Positions 15,423-24,726 of a stretch of DNA of 64,000 nucleotides are shown here, one piece after another. Under the pieces are notes generated by a model, which saw only the letters and a list, made by a program, of their open reading frames with translations, was not told the origin of the DNA and ran no database searches. Position 1 is the stretch's first letter; each line of letters begins with the position of its first letter. This DNA comes from Bacteroidales bacterium UBA3843 (lineage in GTDB: Bacteria; Bacteroidota; Bacteroidia; Bacteroidales; Paludibacteraceae), in contig DGHR01000012.1 of NCBI GenBank assembly GCA_002392745.1, positions 69,636-133,635 of the forward strand, in the 5' to 3' direction. Position numbers and translations under genes: made by a program.

Positions 15423-18400
15423 ATGAACGATTCGTTGATAGATATTCATCGGCCGATAATGGTATGCAAGGCTTCTGCGGGTACGGGAAAGACGTACACG
15501 TTGGCGGCGTATTTTATCGGTCTGCTGTTATCGGGTGAGGACTACCGCTCCATCATGGCCATTACGTTTACCAACAAGGCGACCGCAGAGATGAGCGAGC
15601 GTATATTGACCTATCTGTACTCCCTCTCCCGCGGCGAGGAGCGCGATTTCCTGAACCGTGCGCGTATGTTCATGATCCGTGACCGGCAACTGCCAGACGA
15701 ACAGCTGGACGTGCGGGCAGGGAAGTGTTTCCGTGCGATGCTGGCAGACTTCGACAATGTCCATGTGATGACGATAGATTCGTTCCTGCAGACGCTATTA
15801 GGCGGGTTGGCAAGTGTGTTACGGATGAGTGCCGGACTGAGTACCGAACTGGACATCGACCATGTAATCCGCACGGCTGTAGACCAGTTGCTGACGACAG
15901 AGATGAGTGCCGCGGACAGAACGATACTGGAAGACTACATGCGGCTCAAACTGGACCAGGAGAGCCAATGGGACGTACGTCAGAGCCTGTGCGGCATGGC
16001 GAAAGAACTATACAACGAGTCGGTACAAGTGCTCGATTCCAACGGACAAATCCTATTCAACGCCGCGGCGATAGCGCAGAGGCGTAAAGCGGTAGAAGAT
16101 ATGTGGCTGGAGGACGAGTGGAAGCGCAAATTGCAGGCAATATTGGACGGCATTCATACCGAAGGGCTGGTCTCCATGGGTGCTGTGAGTCCGAAACCGC
16201 TGCCACATGTGAAAGATATAGACCGTGCCTGCGAGCGATTGCGCAACACGCTGAAGTCTCCGGAGAAAACGCCCACAAAAGACCGTTTCCGCGGTCTGAC
16301 GGAGACCCAACTGGCAGACGCGAAAGCCGGCAAATGGACCAAACTGCCGGTTCAAGTGGTAGAAGATACCGTCCGTGCCACCGAGTTAGCCAAAGAGTTG
16401 GCACACCGGTACAATACCCTGCAGCTGACCATCCGTTTCAGCCGCGATATGGAGCTGATGAGTTCGCTGCAAGCCTTGATCCAGCGCAATCTGGCGGAAG
16501 CTAACTGTGCGTTGCTGGCGCGGACTGCAGGTACGCTGAGCAAAGCGCTGCGTGCAGGCGATGCCGATTTTATACTGGAGAAAGCCGGTATCCGTTACCG
16601 CCATGTGCTGATAGACGAGTTTCAAGACACGAGCCAACTCCAATGGAGCGTCATCCGCCAGTTGCTGCAAGATGTGCTGGCCAACGAAGGCAACACGCTG
16701 CTCATCGTCGGTGATATCAAACAGTCCATTTACCGCTGGCGAAACGGCGACTGGCATATCATGGAGAGCCTGACAGGCGAGCGGGTAAACGAGACGTCCC
16801 TGACCCGCAATTTCCGCAGCAGCGAGGAAGTGGTGAAATTCAATCTGTCCCTTTTCGACCATATTATCCATTCCGCCGACGAGGCGTTGGTAGAGCGTAT
16901 CTACAGCGAAGGCTTCTCTCCAGAGAAACTGGAACAGTTCTACCAAGGCAAGAAGAAAAAAGGAGGCTATGTGCGTTTCCACGCCATACCGAATGGTCAA
17001 AAGGAAGATTTAGCAGCAGAAATGTTCGATGAAATGGAGCAGTTGTTGCAGAAAGGCGCGAAGCCGTCAGACATGATGGTTCTGGTACGCGAAAAGAAAG
17101 ACGCCGCACTCATTACGGACCTGCATGCCGCATTGGATAAAACGCAGTATCCCCTCTTGTCGCACGCCGCAATCGTTTCGGCAGACAGTTTTCTGCTGGA
17201 AGCCTCCGAGGCGGTCCAGACCGTGATAGCCGGTTTGAAAGTGATAGCAAGAAAAGACGATGTGGCAGCCAAATATATTTCAATGACCACCCAAAAGTCC
17301 GAAATCATCGAAGCCATAAAAGCGCATAACCTGAGTACACGCACACCGCTCTATGAAGCCGTTTCGGACCTGGTGAAAATCCTGCTGACCGATGCAGATG
17401 GACAATACAACGGTTCGGAGACCGCATATATCAATTCCCTGTTAGACCGCACACGCGATTACGTGAGCGCATATGGAAGCGACATTCCGGATTTCCTGAC
17501 CTACTGGGACGATACACTGCACGGGAAATCCATTCCCGCCGCCTCTGCCGATGCCATCCGTATACTGACAGTACATGCCAGCAAGGGACTACAGGCGCAG
17601 ACACTCTTTGTGCCGTTCTGCATGTGGACCAAAGAAGCAGGAAAACATCCGCAGAAAATATGGTGCCGCGTGGCGGAAGAAATAGGTGACAAGGATTTTG
17701 TACCGATACAAGACGGTTCAGAGATGGCCGACTCGGCTTATATAGACGAATATACAGAGGAGCACATGAACATGCGCATTGACAATCTGAATATGCTCTA
17801 TGTAGCCCTGACCCGCGCGGAGGACAATCTGTATATCTCTACCGCATATCCCGTAAAACAGGACGGTACAATGGGGGCCTGCAATCACGTGGGACTCTAT
17901 ATCCGAGATTTCGTGCAGGGCGACGAATACGAATCAGGGGAGAGAAAAATAGAAAGACCGCTGCGCTCAAAGTCGAAAGTAGAAAGCGAGAAGCCGTTTT
18001 CGTTTGAAGGGGCGCCGGCGATACAAGCAGAGGTATGGGCGAACAGCGACCAAGTGCGGTTTGTGCAGTCGCAGGAAGGTGCGCTCTATACCGATATGGG
18101 CGATGAGGCATACCGTAGAGTGGCCCGTATGGAAGAAGGAACGCTATGTCATGAGATATTCGCTAATATCCGTCGCGCTGACGAATTAGAGGCAGTGCTG
18201 GATGAGTTTGAGAGTCGCGGAGAGATACGCGACCCGCAACAACGACAGGAATTGAAAGACTTGATCTCGTCGGCATGGAAAGGCAATGCACAGATGCACG
18301 ACTGGTTCACAGCGCCATGGGTGCTGGAACTGGAACACGATGTGCTGATAGACCGAAAGAAAATCCGCCCCGACCGTGTGATGATCAATTCAAAGACCAA

Positions 18401-18584
18401 CGAGGCAATCGTATTGGACTATAAGTTCGGAGCCTGGCATGGTAAACCCGACCCGCAATATGAAGAGCAGGTCCGCCGATATATGGCGGCATTAAAGGAG
18501 ATAGGGCATCCTTCCGTCCGCGGTTTCCTATGGTATGCACGAAAAGAGAAGGGTGATAAATTGGTAGAAATAGATGAGAAATAG
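15423..18584 (+). CDS. AddA-like UvrD helicase with C-terminal nuclease domain
   Basis: 1053 residues: a superfamily 1 DNA helicase fused to a PD-(D/E)XK nuclease, as in AddA of the AddAB recombination complex. Helicase motifs in order: ASAGTGKTYT (I), LIDEFQDTSQ (II), VGDIKQSIYRWRNG (III), LTRNFRSS (IV), ILTVHASKGLQAQ (V) and NMLYVALTRAEDNLY (VI). The C-terminus has RPDRVM and VLDYKFG, the nuclease Asp and D-x-K residues. It should unwind and resect double-strand breaks for RecA loading. The start is taken after the promoter at 15361-15392. The next gene overlaps by 11 nt and encodes the AddB-like partner. Confidence 0.9.
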   Translation: MNDSLIDIHRPIMVCKASAGTGKTYTLAAYFIGLLLSGEDYRSIMAITFTNKATAEMSERILTYLYSLSRGEERDFLNRARMFMIRDRQLPDEQLDVRAGKCFRAMLADFDNVHVMTIDSFLQTLLGGLASVLRMSAGLSTELDIDHVIRTAVDQLLTTEMSAADRTILEDYMRLKLDQESQWDVRQSLCGMAKELYNESVQVLDSNGQILFNAAAIAQRRKAVEDMWLEDEWKRKLQAILDGIHTEGLVSMGAVSPKPLPHVKDIDRACERLRNTLKSPEKTPTKDRFRGLTETQLADAKAGKWTKLPVQVVEDTVRATELAKELAHRYNTLQLTIRFSRDMELMSSLQALIQRNLAEANCALLARTAGTLSKALRAGDADFILEKAGIRYRHVLIDEFQDTSQLQWSVIRQLLQDVLANEGNTLLIVGDIKQSIYRWRNGDWHIMESLTGERVNETSLTRNFRSSEEVVKFNLSLFDHIIHSADEALVERIYSEGFSPEKLEQFYQGKKKKGGYVRFHAIPNGQKEDLAAEMFDEMEQLLQKGAKPSDMMVLVREKKDAALITDLHAALDKTQYPLLSHAAIVSADSFLLEASEAVQTVIAGLKVIARKDDVAAKYISMTTQKSEIIEAIKAHNLSTRTPLYEAVSDLVKILLTDADGQYNGSETAYINSLLDRTRDYVSAYGSDIPDFLTYWDDTLHGKSIPAASADAIRILTVHASKGLQAQTLFVPFCMWTKEAGKHPQKIWCRVAEEIGDKDFVPIQDGSEMADSAYIDEYTEEHMNMRIDNLNMLYVALTRAEDNLYISTAYPVKQDGTMGACNHVGLYIRDFVQGDEYESGERKIERPLRSKSKVESEKPFSFEGAPAIQAEVWANSDQVRFVQSQEGALYTDMGDEAYRRVARMEEGTLCHEIFANIRRADELEAVLDEFESRGEIRDPQQRQELKDLISSAWKGNAQMHDWFTAPWVLELEHDVLIDRKKIRPDRVMINSKTNEAIVLDYKFGAWHGKPDPQYEEQVRRYMAALKEIGHPSVRGFLWYARKEKGDKLVEIDEK

Positions 18585-21351
18585 TTTTTTGCGAAATACA
18601 GCGGAATCCATCGTTCAGACGATAGGATGGGAAAGGCTGAGCAGTGTCACTTTTGTGCTGCCCTCCCATCGTGCCGGTCTGGTGTTGACCGATGCGCTAT
18701 TGGATATTCAGGCAGAGCAGCAAGTGAAGGCTCTATGGTCACCGAAAGTGCTGACACTGAACCAACTGCAAGATGCATTGAGTCCGCTATATGCCGAGGA
18801 TGAGTTAAAAACCATCGTTCGGCTGTACCGTCATTACCGCCGGCTGAATGCGGGTGACAAAGACCTTATGCCGCTTGAGATGTTCTACGGCTGGGGCAAA
18901 CAAATGATTTCGGATTTCACCAATATTGACTCCTCCATGCCCGCGGAGCAAGTGCCGAATTTCTTTGACAATACGATAGCCGCGCATGAGTTAAGCCAGT
19001 GGAATCTGGATGAAGAGGTCCTGTCGCGTTTGCGAGGGCTGATGTCTGAAGGCAACATACAAGAAGCGAAAGAAGATTCCATCCGGCGGCAGTACGAGCA
19101 TCTATGGCGCCAGTTGTACGACTTATACCAATCTCTGCGTGCCGAGATGTCCGCGGAGCAGAAAGGCTATAACGGCATGCGCTACCGCGCCGTGATAGAG
19201 AAGTGGGATGAAGAGAGCGTGCAACAACAGATTGCAGGCAGGGTCTTTGTCTTTGTGGGTTTCAACTACCTACTGCCGGTAGAACGCGAGCTGATGAGCC
19301 TGCTGCGAGACAAAGGGCAGGCGCAGTTCTATTGGGATTATATTCCGGACTTCCAAACGAACGAGAAAGCGTTCTCCTTCACCCGTCTAAACGCCCGGAT
19401 ATTAGGAGGAGAACGGAGCGCAGAGAACAGCATACAGAAAGCAGATTTTCCGAAAGAAGTGACCGTTATGTCCTGTGCTTCCCGTGAAGCGCAAGCGCAG
19501 TTCGTACACCGATGGCTGCAAGAGAACTATACGGCGAAAGGGCAAAAAGTGGGTGTCGTAATATGCGACGAGAGCATGTTAGAGTCTGTCATCCAGACAC
19601 TTCCGCCCATCACACTTCCGGGTGAAGAACAGCCCGAACCGATTAATATCACCAAGGGTTTTCCGCTGCGCAATACATCGGTCTATGCCCGAACGATAGC
19701 CTGGCTATACGATAAAGCCCGCGGCGAGGCGAAGCAAGTACTATCTCCTGAATTTATCGAGCAATTATTAGCCACACTGATACCCGACAGGCAGGACGAG
19801 CCGGACATAGCCGAACCGTCCGAGCAATCTAATGCGCTCTCGTGGCAAGAGTTACTGATCCTGGAGTCCGAATACCAAGTCCGCAAGATAGCTTCCCAGA
19901 TGCGGCAGTTGATAGCAGAAGGTTTAGGAGATGTAGCCGTTACTCTCAAGTTAGTCCGGCTGCTGATGCGGCGCGCGATGGAGAGTGTGAGTATGCCATT
20001 CCACGGCGAACCCGTCACAGATATACAGATTATGGGTGTGCTGGAGACGCGTATGCTGGATTTTGACAAACTGCTGCTGCTCAATGTGGAGGAAGGCGTG
20101 ATTCCGCAACGACAAACGGACCTCAGTTTTATTCCGTTCTACCTGCGCAAGGCGTACCACATGCAGACTTCGGACGAGAAGGCGACGATTTATGCCTATA
20201 ATTTCTTCCGTCTGCTGAGCCGAACGGGGCATTCTACCATCCTGTTTACAACTGCTGAAACGGCCGAAAGCGGCAAAGGCATGTCCCGGTTTATCATGCA
20301 GATGCTCGTTTCGCCCGAATTCAACGTACACAAAGCGCAACTGCAAGAGCCGAGTATCATAAGCCAGTCGGCATTTGAGGAAATCCATCTGTCCGAGCCG
20401 GCACCGCTCCGCAGTTCCCTGTCGCCCAGTGCTCTCAATACGTATATATCCTGTCCGCGGAGTTATTACCTGCAATACATCGAAAATCTGCGTCCGGAGG
20501 ACGAAGAAGAAGTGCTATTTGCACCCAATACGATGGGTTCGTTTGTACACCATGCCATGGAGTATCTCTATACCCGCTATCTGCATTGCAACAACACATC
20601 TCCGGTGCGCGTCCAACCCGATGAAATCGAGGCAATCAGAACGGATGAAGCCAAGCAACAGGAAGCGCTGTCAGAGGCATACCGGCTGATGAATGAAGCG
20701 TATGCAGAGAACCATCCGGATGAACCGGAACATTACGTGCCGGAACACCATTCCGGCGAGAATGTCATCATCTTGGGATATATCAGTAATATTCTGGAGC
20801 GCGACAGAGAAGATGCCAAAGAGGGACTGCAGATTTATCTGTTGGAGCAGAAACGGACTTTCCCTCTCACAATGGAAGGAATAGGTACCGTACAAATGGG
20901 AGGCATCATAGACCGACTGGATATTTACGGTCCGGAAGGGCATGAAAAACTGCGCGTAGTGGATTATAAATCAGGCAGTTACGGTGATAGCACACATGCC
21001 AAGAAGATGTCTGCCTCATGGGAAGATATCATGGAAAGCGAGGACAAAGGATATGTGCGCCAGACACTGATTTACAGCCATGCGGTAATGACTCATGACC
21101 GTACGGGTCTGCCTATCGAACCGAACCTGTTCTTCTGCCGCCGCAAGTTGACGGAGATAGAGACAACCATTGATGTAGGAGAAGAAACCGTAAGAGACTA
21201 CAGAGCAATACAGGAGGATTTCCTGAACGCGTTGCGAGGCAAAGTAGCGCAAGTAATGACTGCTACGGAGTTTCCTCCATGTGCGGAAGACAAGTGTCCG
21301 TCTTTCTGCCCGTTCTTTGTACTATGCGGACGCAAACCCAAAGAGTTTTAA
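18574..21351 (+). CDS. AddB-like PD-(D/E)XK nuclease subunit with Fe-S cysteines
   Basis: 925 residues. The N-terminal two thirds resemble a degenerate helicase (VTFVLPSHRAG at residue 24 lacks a Walker A Lys), as in AddB. The C-terminal nuclease domain begins SPSALNTYISCPRSYYLQY (about residue 616), has VDYKSGSYGD as the catalytic D-x-K, and ends CAEDKCPSFCPFFVLCG. The first Cys plus the C-terminal cluster is the arrangement that holds a 4Fe-4S cluster in AddB and Cas4 nucleases. It forms an operon with the AddA-like gene and starts inside its 3' end. Sequence identity to Firmicutes AddB looks low, so the complex is named by domain logic. Confidence 0.88.
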   Translation: MRNSFLRNTAESIVQTIGWERLSSVTFVLPSHRAGLVLTDALLDIQAEQQVKALWSPKVLTLNQLQDALSPLYAEDELKTIVRLYRHYRRLNAGDKDLMPLEMFYGWGKQMISDFTNIDSSMPAEQVPNFFDNTIAAHELSQWNLDEEVLSRLRGLMSEGNIQEAKEDSIRRQYEHLWRQLYDLYQSLRAEMSAEQKGYNGMRYRAVIEKWDEESVQQQIAGRVFVFVGFNYLLPVERELMSLLRDKGQAQFYWDYIPDFQTNEKAFSFTRLNARILGGERSAENSIQKADFPKEVTVMSCASREAQAQFVHRWLQENYTAKGQKVGVVICDESMLESVIQTLPPITLPGEEQPEPINITKGFPLRNTSVYARTIAWLYDKARGEAKQVLSPEFIEQLLATLIPDRQDEPDIAEPSEQSNALSWQELLILESEYQVRKIASQMRQLIAEGLGDVAVTLKLVRLLMRRAMESVSMPFHGEPVTDIQIMGVLETRMLDFDKLLLLNVEEGVIPQRQTDLSFIPFYLRKAYHMQTSDEKATIYAYNFFRLLSRTGHSTILFTTAETAESGKGMSRFIMQMLVSPEFNVHKAQLQEPSIISQSAFEEIHLSEPAPLRSSLSPSALNTYISCPRSYYLQYIENLRPEDEEEVLFAPNTMGSFVHHAMEYLYTRYLHCNNTSPVRVQPDEIEAIRTDEAKQQEALSEAYRLMNEAYAENHPDEPEHYVPEHHSGENVIILGYISNILERDREDAKEGLQIYLLEQKRTFPLTMEGIGTVQMGGIIDRLDIYGPEGHEKLRVVDYKSGSYGDSTHAKKMSASWEDIMESEDKGYVRQTLIYSHAVMTHDRTGLPIEPNLFFCRRKLTEIETTIDVGEETVRDYRAIQEDFLNALRGKVAQVMTATEFPPCAEDKCPSFCPFFVLCGRKPKEF

Positions 21352-21356
21352 TACGT

Positions 21357-22271
21357 ATGTTAACCACCCGGCGATATATAGTAGGCGGACAGTATTTCTC
21401 TCTGCGTGCGGAGGAGGAATTGTTGAACCAACTTCCGAATTTCCGGCCTTTTGAGTCTCAGGACACCGCGGATTCGCACGATGAAACCGTCAGAACTGAC
21501 ATGTTTATAATTTCTGCGCACCAAGATGCCATGCCAGCCACGGCTGCATATGCCCATGTGTACACAGACCAGTCGGACGCAGACATGCCACGCATAGAGA
21601 TTTATCGCGACGGCGCGGACATGCTCTTCTGTCTCTCGCAGATGCGAGAAGGAGCAATTGTATGCGCTATACGCTGTTCGGACGGTTTGTCAAAAGCGGA
21701 GATGATTTACACAGAAGGCTATTTCCGCTTTGCCATCGACAATGCAACCATGCTGCTTTACGCATTCTGCGGTGCAGAACGGAACATGCTGCTGATGCAT
21801 GCATCGGTTATTGTAAAAGACGGTTTCGGTCATTTGTTCTTAGGGCGTTCAGGGACCGGCAAAAGCACTCATTCATCGCTATGGCAACACACCTATCCGG
21901 ATGCGGAACTGCTCAATGACGACAACCCCGTAATACGAGTGGCACCAGGAGCAAAACCGGAAGTGTATGGCTCTCCATGGAGCGGTAAAACCAACTGCTA
22001 CAAACAGCAGAAAGCGCCCATACGCGCCATCGTGCAATTGGCACAAGCTCCGTATAACAGTATTGTCCGTTTGCGCCCGACACATGCCTATCCGTATATT
22101 ATGGCATCAGCCAGCGGCTTGAAAATAGAGCCGGAGAAGATGGACCGTCTGTACGACAATATGGCATTGCTGATAGAACAACAGCCCATATACAAACTGG
22201 ACTGCTTGCCTAATCAGGAAGCAGCCCGGTTGTGCTACGAAACGGTTTCCGGTCTCAGAAACGAACAGTAA
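21357..22271 (+). CDS. HPr-kinase/PEP-carboxykinase-like P-loop protein
   Basis: 304 residues. A P-loop FLGRSGTGKSTHSSLW lies at about residues 160-175, preceded by LLMHASVIVKDG, and followed by LLNDDNPVIRV and PWSGKTN. This is the pattern of HprK-like kinases and PEP carboxykinase relatives, some of which accompany peptide-modification systems. No substrate protein is evident nearby. The start at 21357 gives MLTTRRYIVGGQYFSL, 5 nt after the AddB-like stop, so it belongs to the same operon. Its 3' end overlaps the convergent mtaB gene by 17 nt. Its role with a recombination nuclease is unexplained. Confidence 0.75.
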   Translation: MLTTRRYIVGGQYFSLRAEEELLNQLPNFRPFESQDTADSHDETVRTDMFIISAHQDAMPATAAYAHVYTDQSDADMPRIEIYRDGADMLFCLSQMREGAIVCAIRCSDGLSKAEMIYTEGYFRFAIDNATMLLYAFCGAERNMLLMHASVIVKDGFGHLFLGRSGTGKSTHSSLWQHTYPDAELLNDDNPVIRVAPGAKPEVYGSPWSGKTNCYKQQKAPIRAIVQLAQAPYNSIVRLRPTHAYPYIMASASGLKIEPEKMDRLYDNMALLIEQQPIYKLDCLPNQEAARLCYETVSGLRNEQ

Positions 22272-23547
22272 TACGTTCAAAAGTATTGATTTTCTGTTTG
22301 TCGAACGGACAGGAGACTTTGATATAGTTCTCGGTGAAACCCTCCATACGGTCGGTCTCACCGTCTTTTTTTATGCGTTTGGCTTCCCACAAAACAACGG
22401 CTTCGTCTCCCTCGTGTTCCCGATAGAACTGTTCCGTTTTCCGTGCGCTGATTTCGTGCAGCTGACGGCTGCGGCGTTCCCGTTCCTTTTGCGGTACAAC
22501 AGGCAAATCCATCTCCAACATCCGTGTGTTCGCGCGCTCGGAGTAGGTAAACACATGCAGTTGCGAGACGGGTAAAGAGCCGATGAAACCGACATAATCC
22601 TCCCAACATTCCGCCGTCTCTCCGCGGACTCCAACCATACAATCCACGCCGATAAACGCATTCGGCATCACGGCCTTGATATGCTCCACGCGCTCCGCAA
22701 AGAGTTCGCGTGTATAACGGCGGCCCATGATTTTCAAAACGGCGTTGCTTCCACTCTGCAACGGGATATGGAAATGCGGCGCAAAATGCCGGCTATTCGC
22801 CACAAAATCAATGATTTCATCGGATAAAAGGTTCGGTTCGCAACTGGATATGCGAATCCGAAACTCCGGTAGCCCGTTATGTTGCGAGAAGGGCGTTTCC
22901 ATGTTATCCAACGCGCGCAACAGGTCAATGAAATGTTCGCCTGTGGAGCGTCCGAAATCACCAATGTTAACTCCTGTCAGCACTAACTCTTTTGCCCCTC
23001 CGCGCAAAGCCTGCGTAGCGGCTTCAACCACCTCCGCGATAGAAGGATTGCGGCTTTTGCCGCGTGCAAGGGGAATCGTACAGTAACTGCAGAAATAGTT
23101 GCAGCCGTCTTGCACCTTGAGGAAACAGCGTGTGCGGTCGTCCTTGCTATACGCGCCATGAAAATCATCAATACTGCGTATAGCGGATGTGTGAATCTGT
23201 TCGACCTCTTGCTCCAAGTGCTCAATAAACTCCGGCAGGTTGAATTTCTCGTTTTGCCCCAATACATAATCCACGCCCTCGATATGCGCGATTTCATCGG
23301 GTTTCAATTGTGCATAGCAGCCCGTGACGATGAGAATAGCGTCCGGGTGCTGACGCCGGATACGATGAATCATCTGCCGGTCCTTATGATCTGCAGCATC
23401 GGTAACGGAGCATGTGTTGATGACGCACACATCGGCTTGTTCGCCCCGCAGCGCCCGTTCGTGGCCACGCTCAGCCAATGCTTTACCCAATGCGCTACTT
23501 TCTGCAAAATTGAGTTTGCATCCTAATGTGGTAAATGAGATTTTCAT
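22255..23547 (-). CDS. mtaB: tRNA t6A37 methylthiotransferase MtaB
   Basis: Radical-SAM enzyme that adds a methylthio group to C2 of N6-threonylcarbamoyladenosine at tRNA position 37. 430 residues. The N-terminal UPF0004 domain has its three cluster cysteines in TLGCKLNF, INTCSVTDAAD and VTGCYAQLKP; the radical-SAM domain has CNYFCSYC (C-x3-C-x2-C); a TRAM domain forms the C-terminus. The start MKISFTTLGCKLNFAES at 23547 is chosen because the promoter -7 box ends at 23558, which excludes the longer frame and leaves almost no leader. Confidence 0.93.
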   Translation of the reverse strand: MKISFTTLGCKLNFAESSALGKALAERGHERALRGEQADVCVINTCSVTDAADHKDRQMIHRIRRQHPDAILIVTGCYAQLKPDEIAHIEGVDYVLGQNEKFNLPEFIEHLEQEVEQIHTSAIRSIDDFHGAYSKDDRTRCFLKVQDGCNYFCSYCTIPLARGKSRNPSIAEVVEAATQALRGGAKELVLTGVNIGDFGRSTGEHFIDLLRALDNMETPFSQHNGLPEFRIRISSCEPNLLSDEIIDFVANSRHFAPHFHIPLQSGSNAVLKIMGRRYTRELFAERVEHIKAVMPNAFIGVDCMVGVRGETAECWEDYVGFIGSLPVSQLHVFTYSERANTRMLEMDLPVVPQKERERRSRQLHEISARKTEQFYREHEGDEAVVLWEAKRIKKDGETDRMEGFTENYIKVSCPFDKQKINTFERITVRF

Positions 23548-23557
23548 AAATCGAGTA

Positions 23558-23589
23558 CAAAAGTACTGCTTTTTTCCGAGATACACAAG
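23558..23589 (-). promoter_or_regulatory. mtaB promoter
   Basis: Minus strand CTTGTGTAT (CTTG at 23586-23589), 20 nt, TACTTTTG (23558-23565). Only 10 nt separate the -7 box from the ATG, so the mRNA would be nearly leaderless. Confidence 0.65.
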
Positions 23590-23624
23590 TGTTCTTTTCT
23601 TTTTGCTTACGCACAACAAAACGT

Positions 23625-23657
23625 GTATATATACATAGTATATATACAGTATATATA
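23625..23657 (+). repeat. GTATATATAC triplet repeat
   Basis: Palindromic decamer at 23625-23634 and 23638-23647 and a nine-base copy at 23649-23657, start-to-start spacing 13 then 11 bp. The same spacing and sequence occur at 49175-49208. Confidence 0.7.
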
Positions 23658-23694
23658 AATAAAAATGCTTGTTTTTTGTCCATGGAAGGCAGTT

Positions 23695-23777
23695 TATCCT
23701 ATGGGTATCCTATGGATATGGTATGGTTATCCTATGGTATTAGTACGAAATTGGCACGAATTTGGCACTATATTGGA
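23695..23777 (+). repeat. 11-bp period tandem repeats upstream of cdd
   Basis: Four units TATCCTATGGG, TATCCTATGGA, TATGGTATGGT, TATCCTATGGT (23695-23738), six bases, then three units ACGAAATTGGC, ACGAATTTGGC, ACTATATTGGA (23745-23777). All share GG at positions 9-10 of the 11-bp unit. Confidence 0.75.
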
Positions 23778-23931
23778 ACAATGCGGGCATTGTATTCCGG
23801 TTGAATATGTACAGCGAAGGGTTTGTGAGGCAGTGCTGTCTGTGCGCTTTTTGATATGGGAATGTCTGTGAGGGTTGCGATATTGGTATGTTTTGTAAAA
23901 TAGAGATATATGTGCAAAAATTGTCAAAAGA

Positions 23932-23963
23932 TTTGCATATGTCAAAAAAAAGTAGTAAATTTG
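23932..23963 (+). promoter_or_regulatory. cdd promoter
   Basis: TTTGCATATGTCA (TTTG at 23932-23935), 20-nt gap with an A tract, TAAATTTG at 23956-23963; leader about 60 nt. Confidence 0.7.
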
Positions 23964-24030
23964 CACGCAAATTTGCATTTACAGCAGGCAAAGAATTCGT
24001 CAGAGAAAAAAATATTAATCAACCAATATC

Positions 24031-24513
24031 ATGAAAGAGTATAACCTCACAACCAAAATGCGTTCCTATCAATGGGATGAGTTGAGCGCAGAACAACAAG
24101 AACTGGTATCCATCGCGAAAGAGCAGACCGAGCGTAGTTATTGCCCATACAGCCATTTCCATGTAGGAGCAGCCGCCAAACTGGGCAACGGCGTAGTCAT
24201 CCGCGGTTGCAACCAGGAGAACGCGGCCTATCCGAGCGGTCTGTGTGCCGAACGCAGCGCCTTGTTTGCCGCCGGCGCGCAATACCCCGACCAACCAGTA
24301 GAAATGCTTGCCATTGCATGTTTTACAGGCGGTCATTTCACCAAGAAACCCGGTTCTCCCTGCGGCGGCTGCCGTCAAGTAATGCTGGAGACGGAACACC
24401 GCTACGGAGGCAAGATGCAGATACTACTATACGGCGATGAAGAGACATACGTGTTCGAATCCGCGGCCGATTTGCTGCCCCTGATTTTTGTGAGCGAGAA
24501 TCTACAGGGATAA
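24031..24513 (+). CDS. cdd: Cytidine deaminase
   Basis: Zinc enzyme of pyrimidine salvage that deaminates cytidine and deoxycytidine to uridines. 160 residues, the homotetrameric short form. SYCPYSHFHVGAA near residue 37 is the substrate-side block; GLCAERSAL (about 70) carries the zinc Cys and catalytic Glu; SPCGGCRQVM (about 110) carries the other two zinc Cys. It has its own promoter and is followed after 213 nt by the LptF-like gene. Confidence 0.95.
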   Translation: MKEYNLTTKMRSYQWDELSAEQQELVSIAKEQTERSYCPYSHFHVGAAAKLGNGVVIRGCNQENAAYPSGLCAERSALFAAGAQYPDQPVEMLAIACFTGGHFTKKPGSPCGGCRQVMLETEHRYGGKMQILLYGDEETYVFESAADLLPLIFVSENLQG

Positions 24514-24620
24514 AGGGTAGGGACAATGCGCGTGCTATACAGAAGGCGGGCTATAGGAAAGGAAAGCGGACAGATACGCTAATCCGGATATTCTGGAAAT
24601 GCCGGAAAGTAATACGGGGC

Positions 24621-24637
24621 GGGCAATTAAATTGCCC
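24621..24637 (+). repeat. 8-bp inverted repeat GGGCAATT-a-AATTGCCC
   Basis: Perfect palindrome with a single central base in the 213-bp gap between cdd and the permease gene. No U tract follows; it may be an operator for the downstream genes. Nothing else recognisable in the gap. Confidence 0.4.
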
Positions 24638-24726
24638 TGAAACAGCCAAGGAAGGAAAGGCGTCACGCCGTGTTCAAAGCAGATTCGGGCGCGGAGGGCG
24701 TAAGATACAAGGCGCAAGATAAAAAG

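Larger units (their letters stand above)
23548..24030. other. Divergent intergenic region with two kinds of short tandem repeat
   Basis: 483 bases, no gene. Contents from left to right: mtaB promoter (23558-23589), GTATATATAC triplet (23625-23657), seven 11-bp units in two groups (23695-23738 and 23745-23777), a perfect inverted repeat ACAATGC-gg-GCATTGT (23778-23793) and the cdd promoter (23932-23963). Short open frames here are made of repeat sequence and are not taken as genes. Confidence 0.7.

Noticed and set aside
23752..23767. Possible sigma-54 promoter TTGGCACGAATTTGGCA
   Set aside because: The -12 element has one mismatch and it is part of the 11-bp tandem repeat; no gene starts soon after it. 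Kept only as a note.
23589..23871. Short overlapping open frames between mtaB and cdd
   Set aside because: Their protein is made of the GTATATATAC and TATCCTATGG repeats (for example YTVYIN, YGYPM); better explained as repeat DNA.
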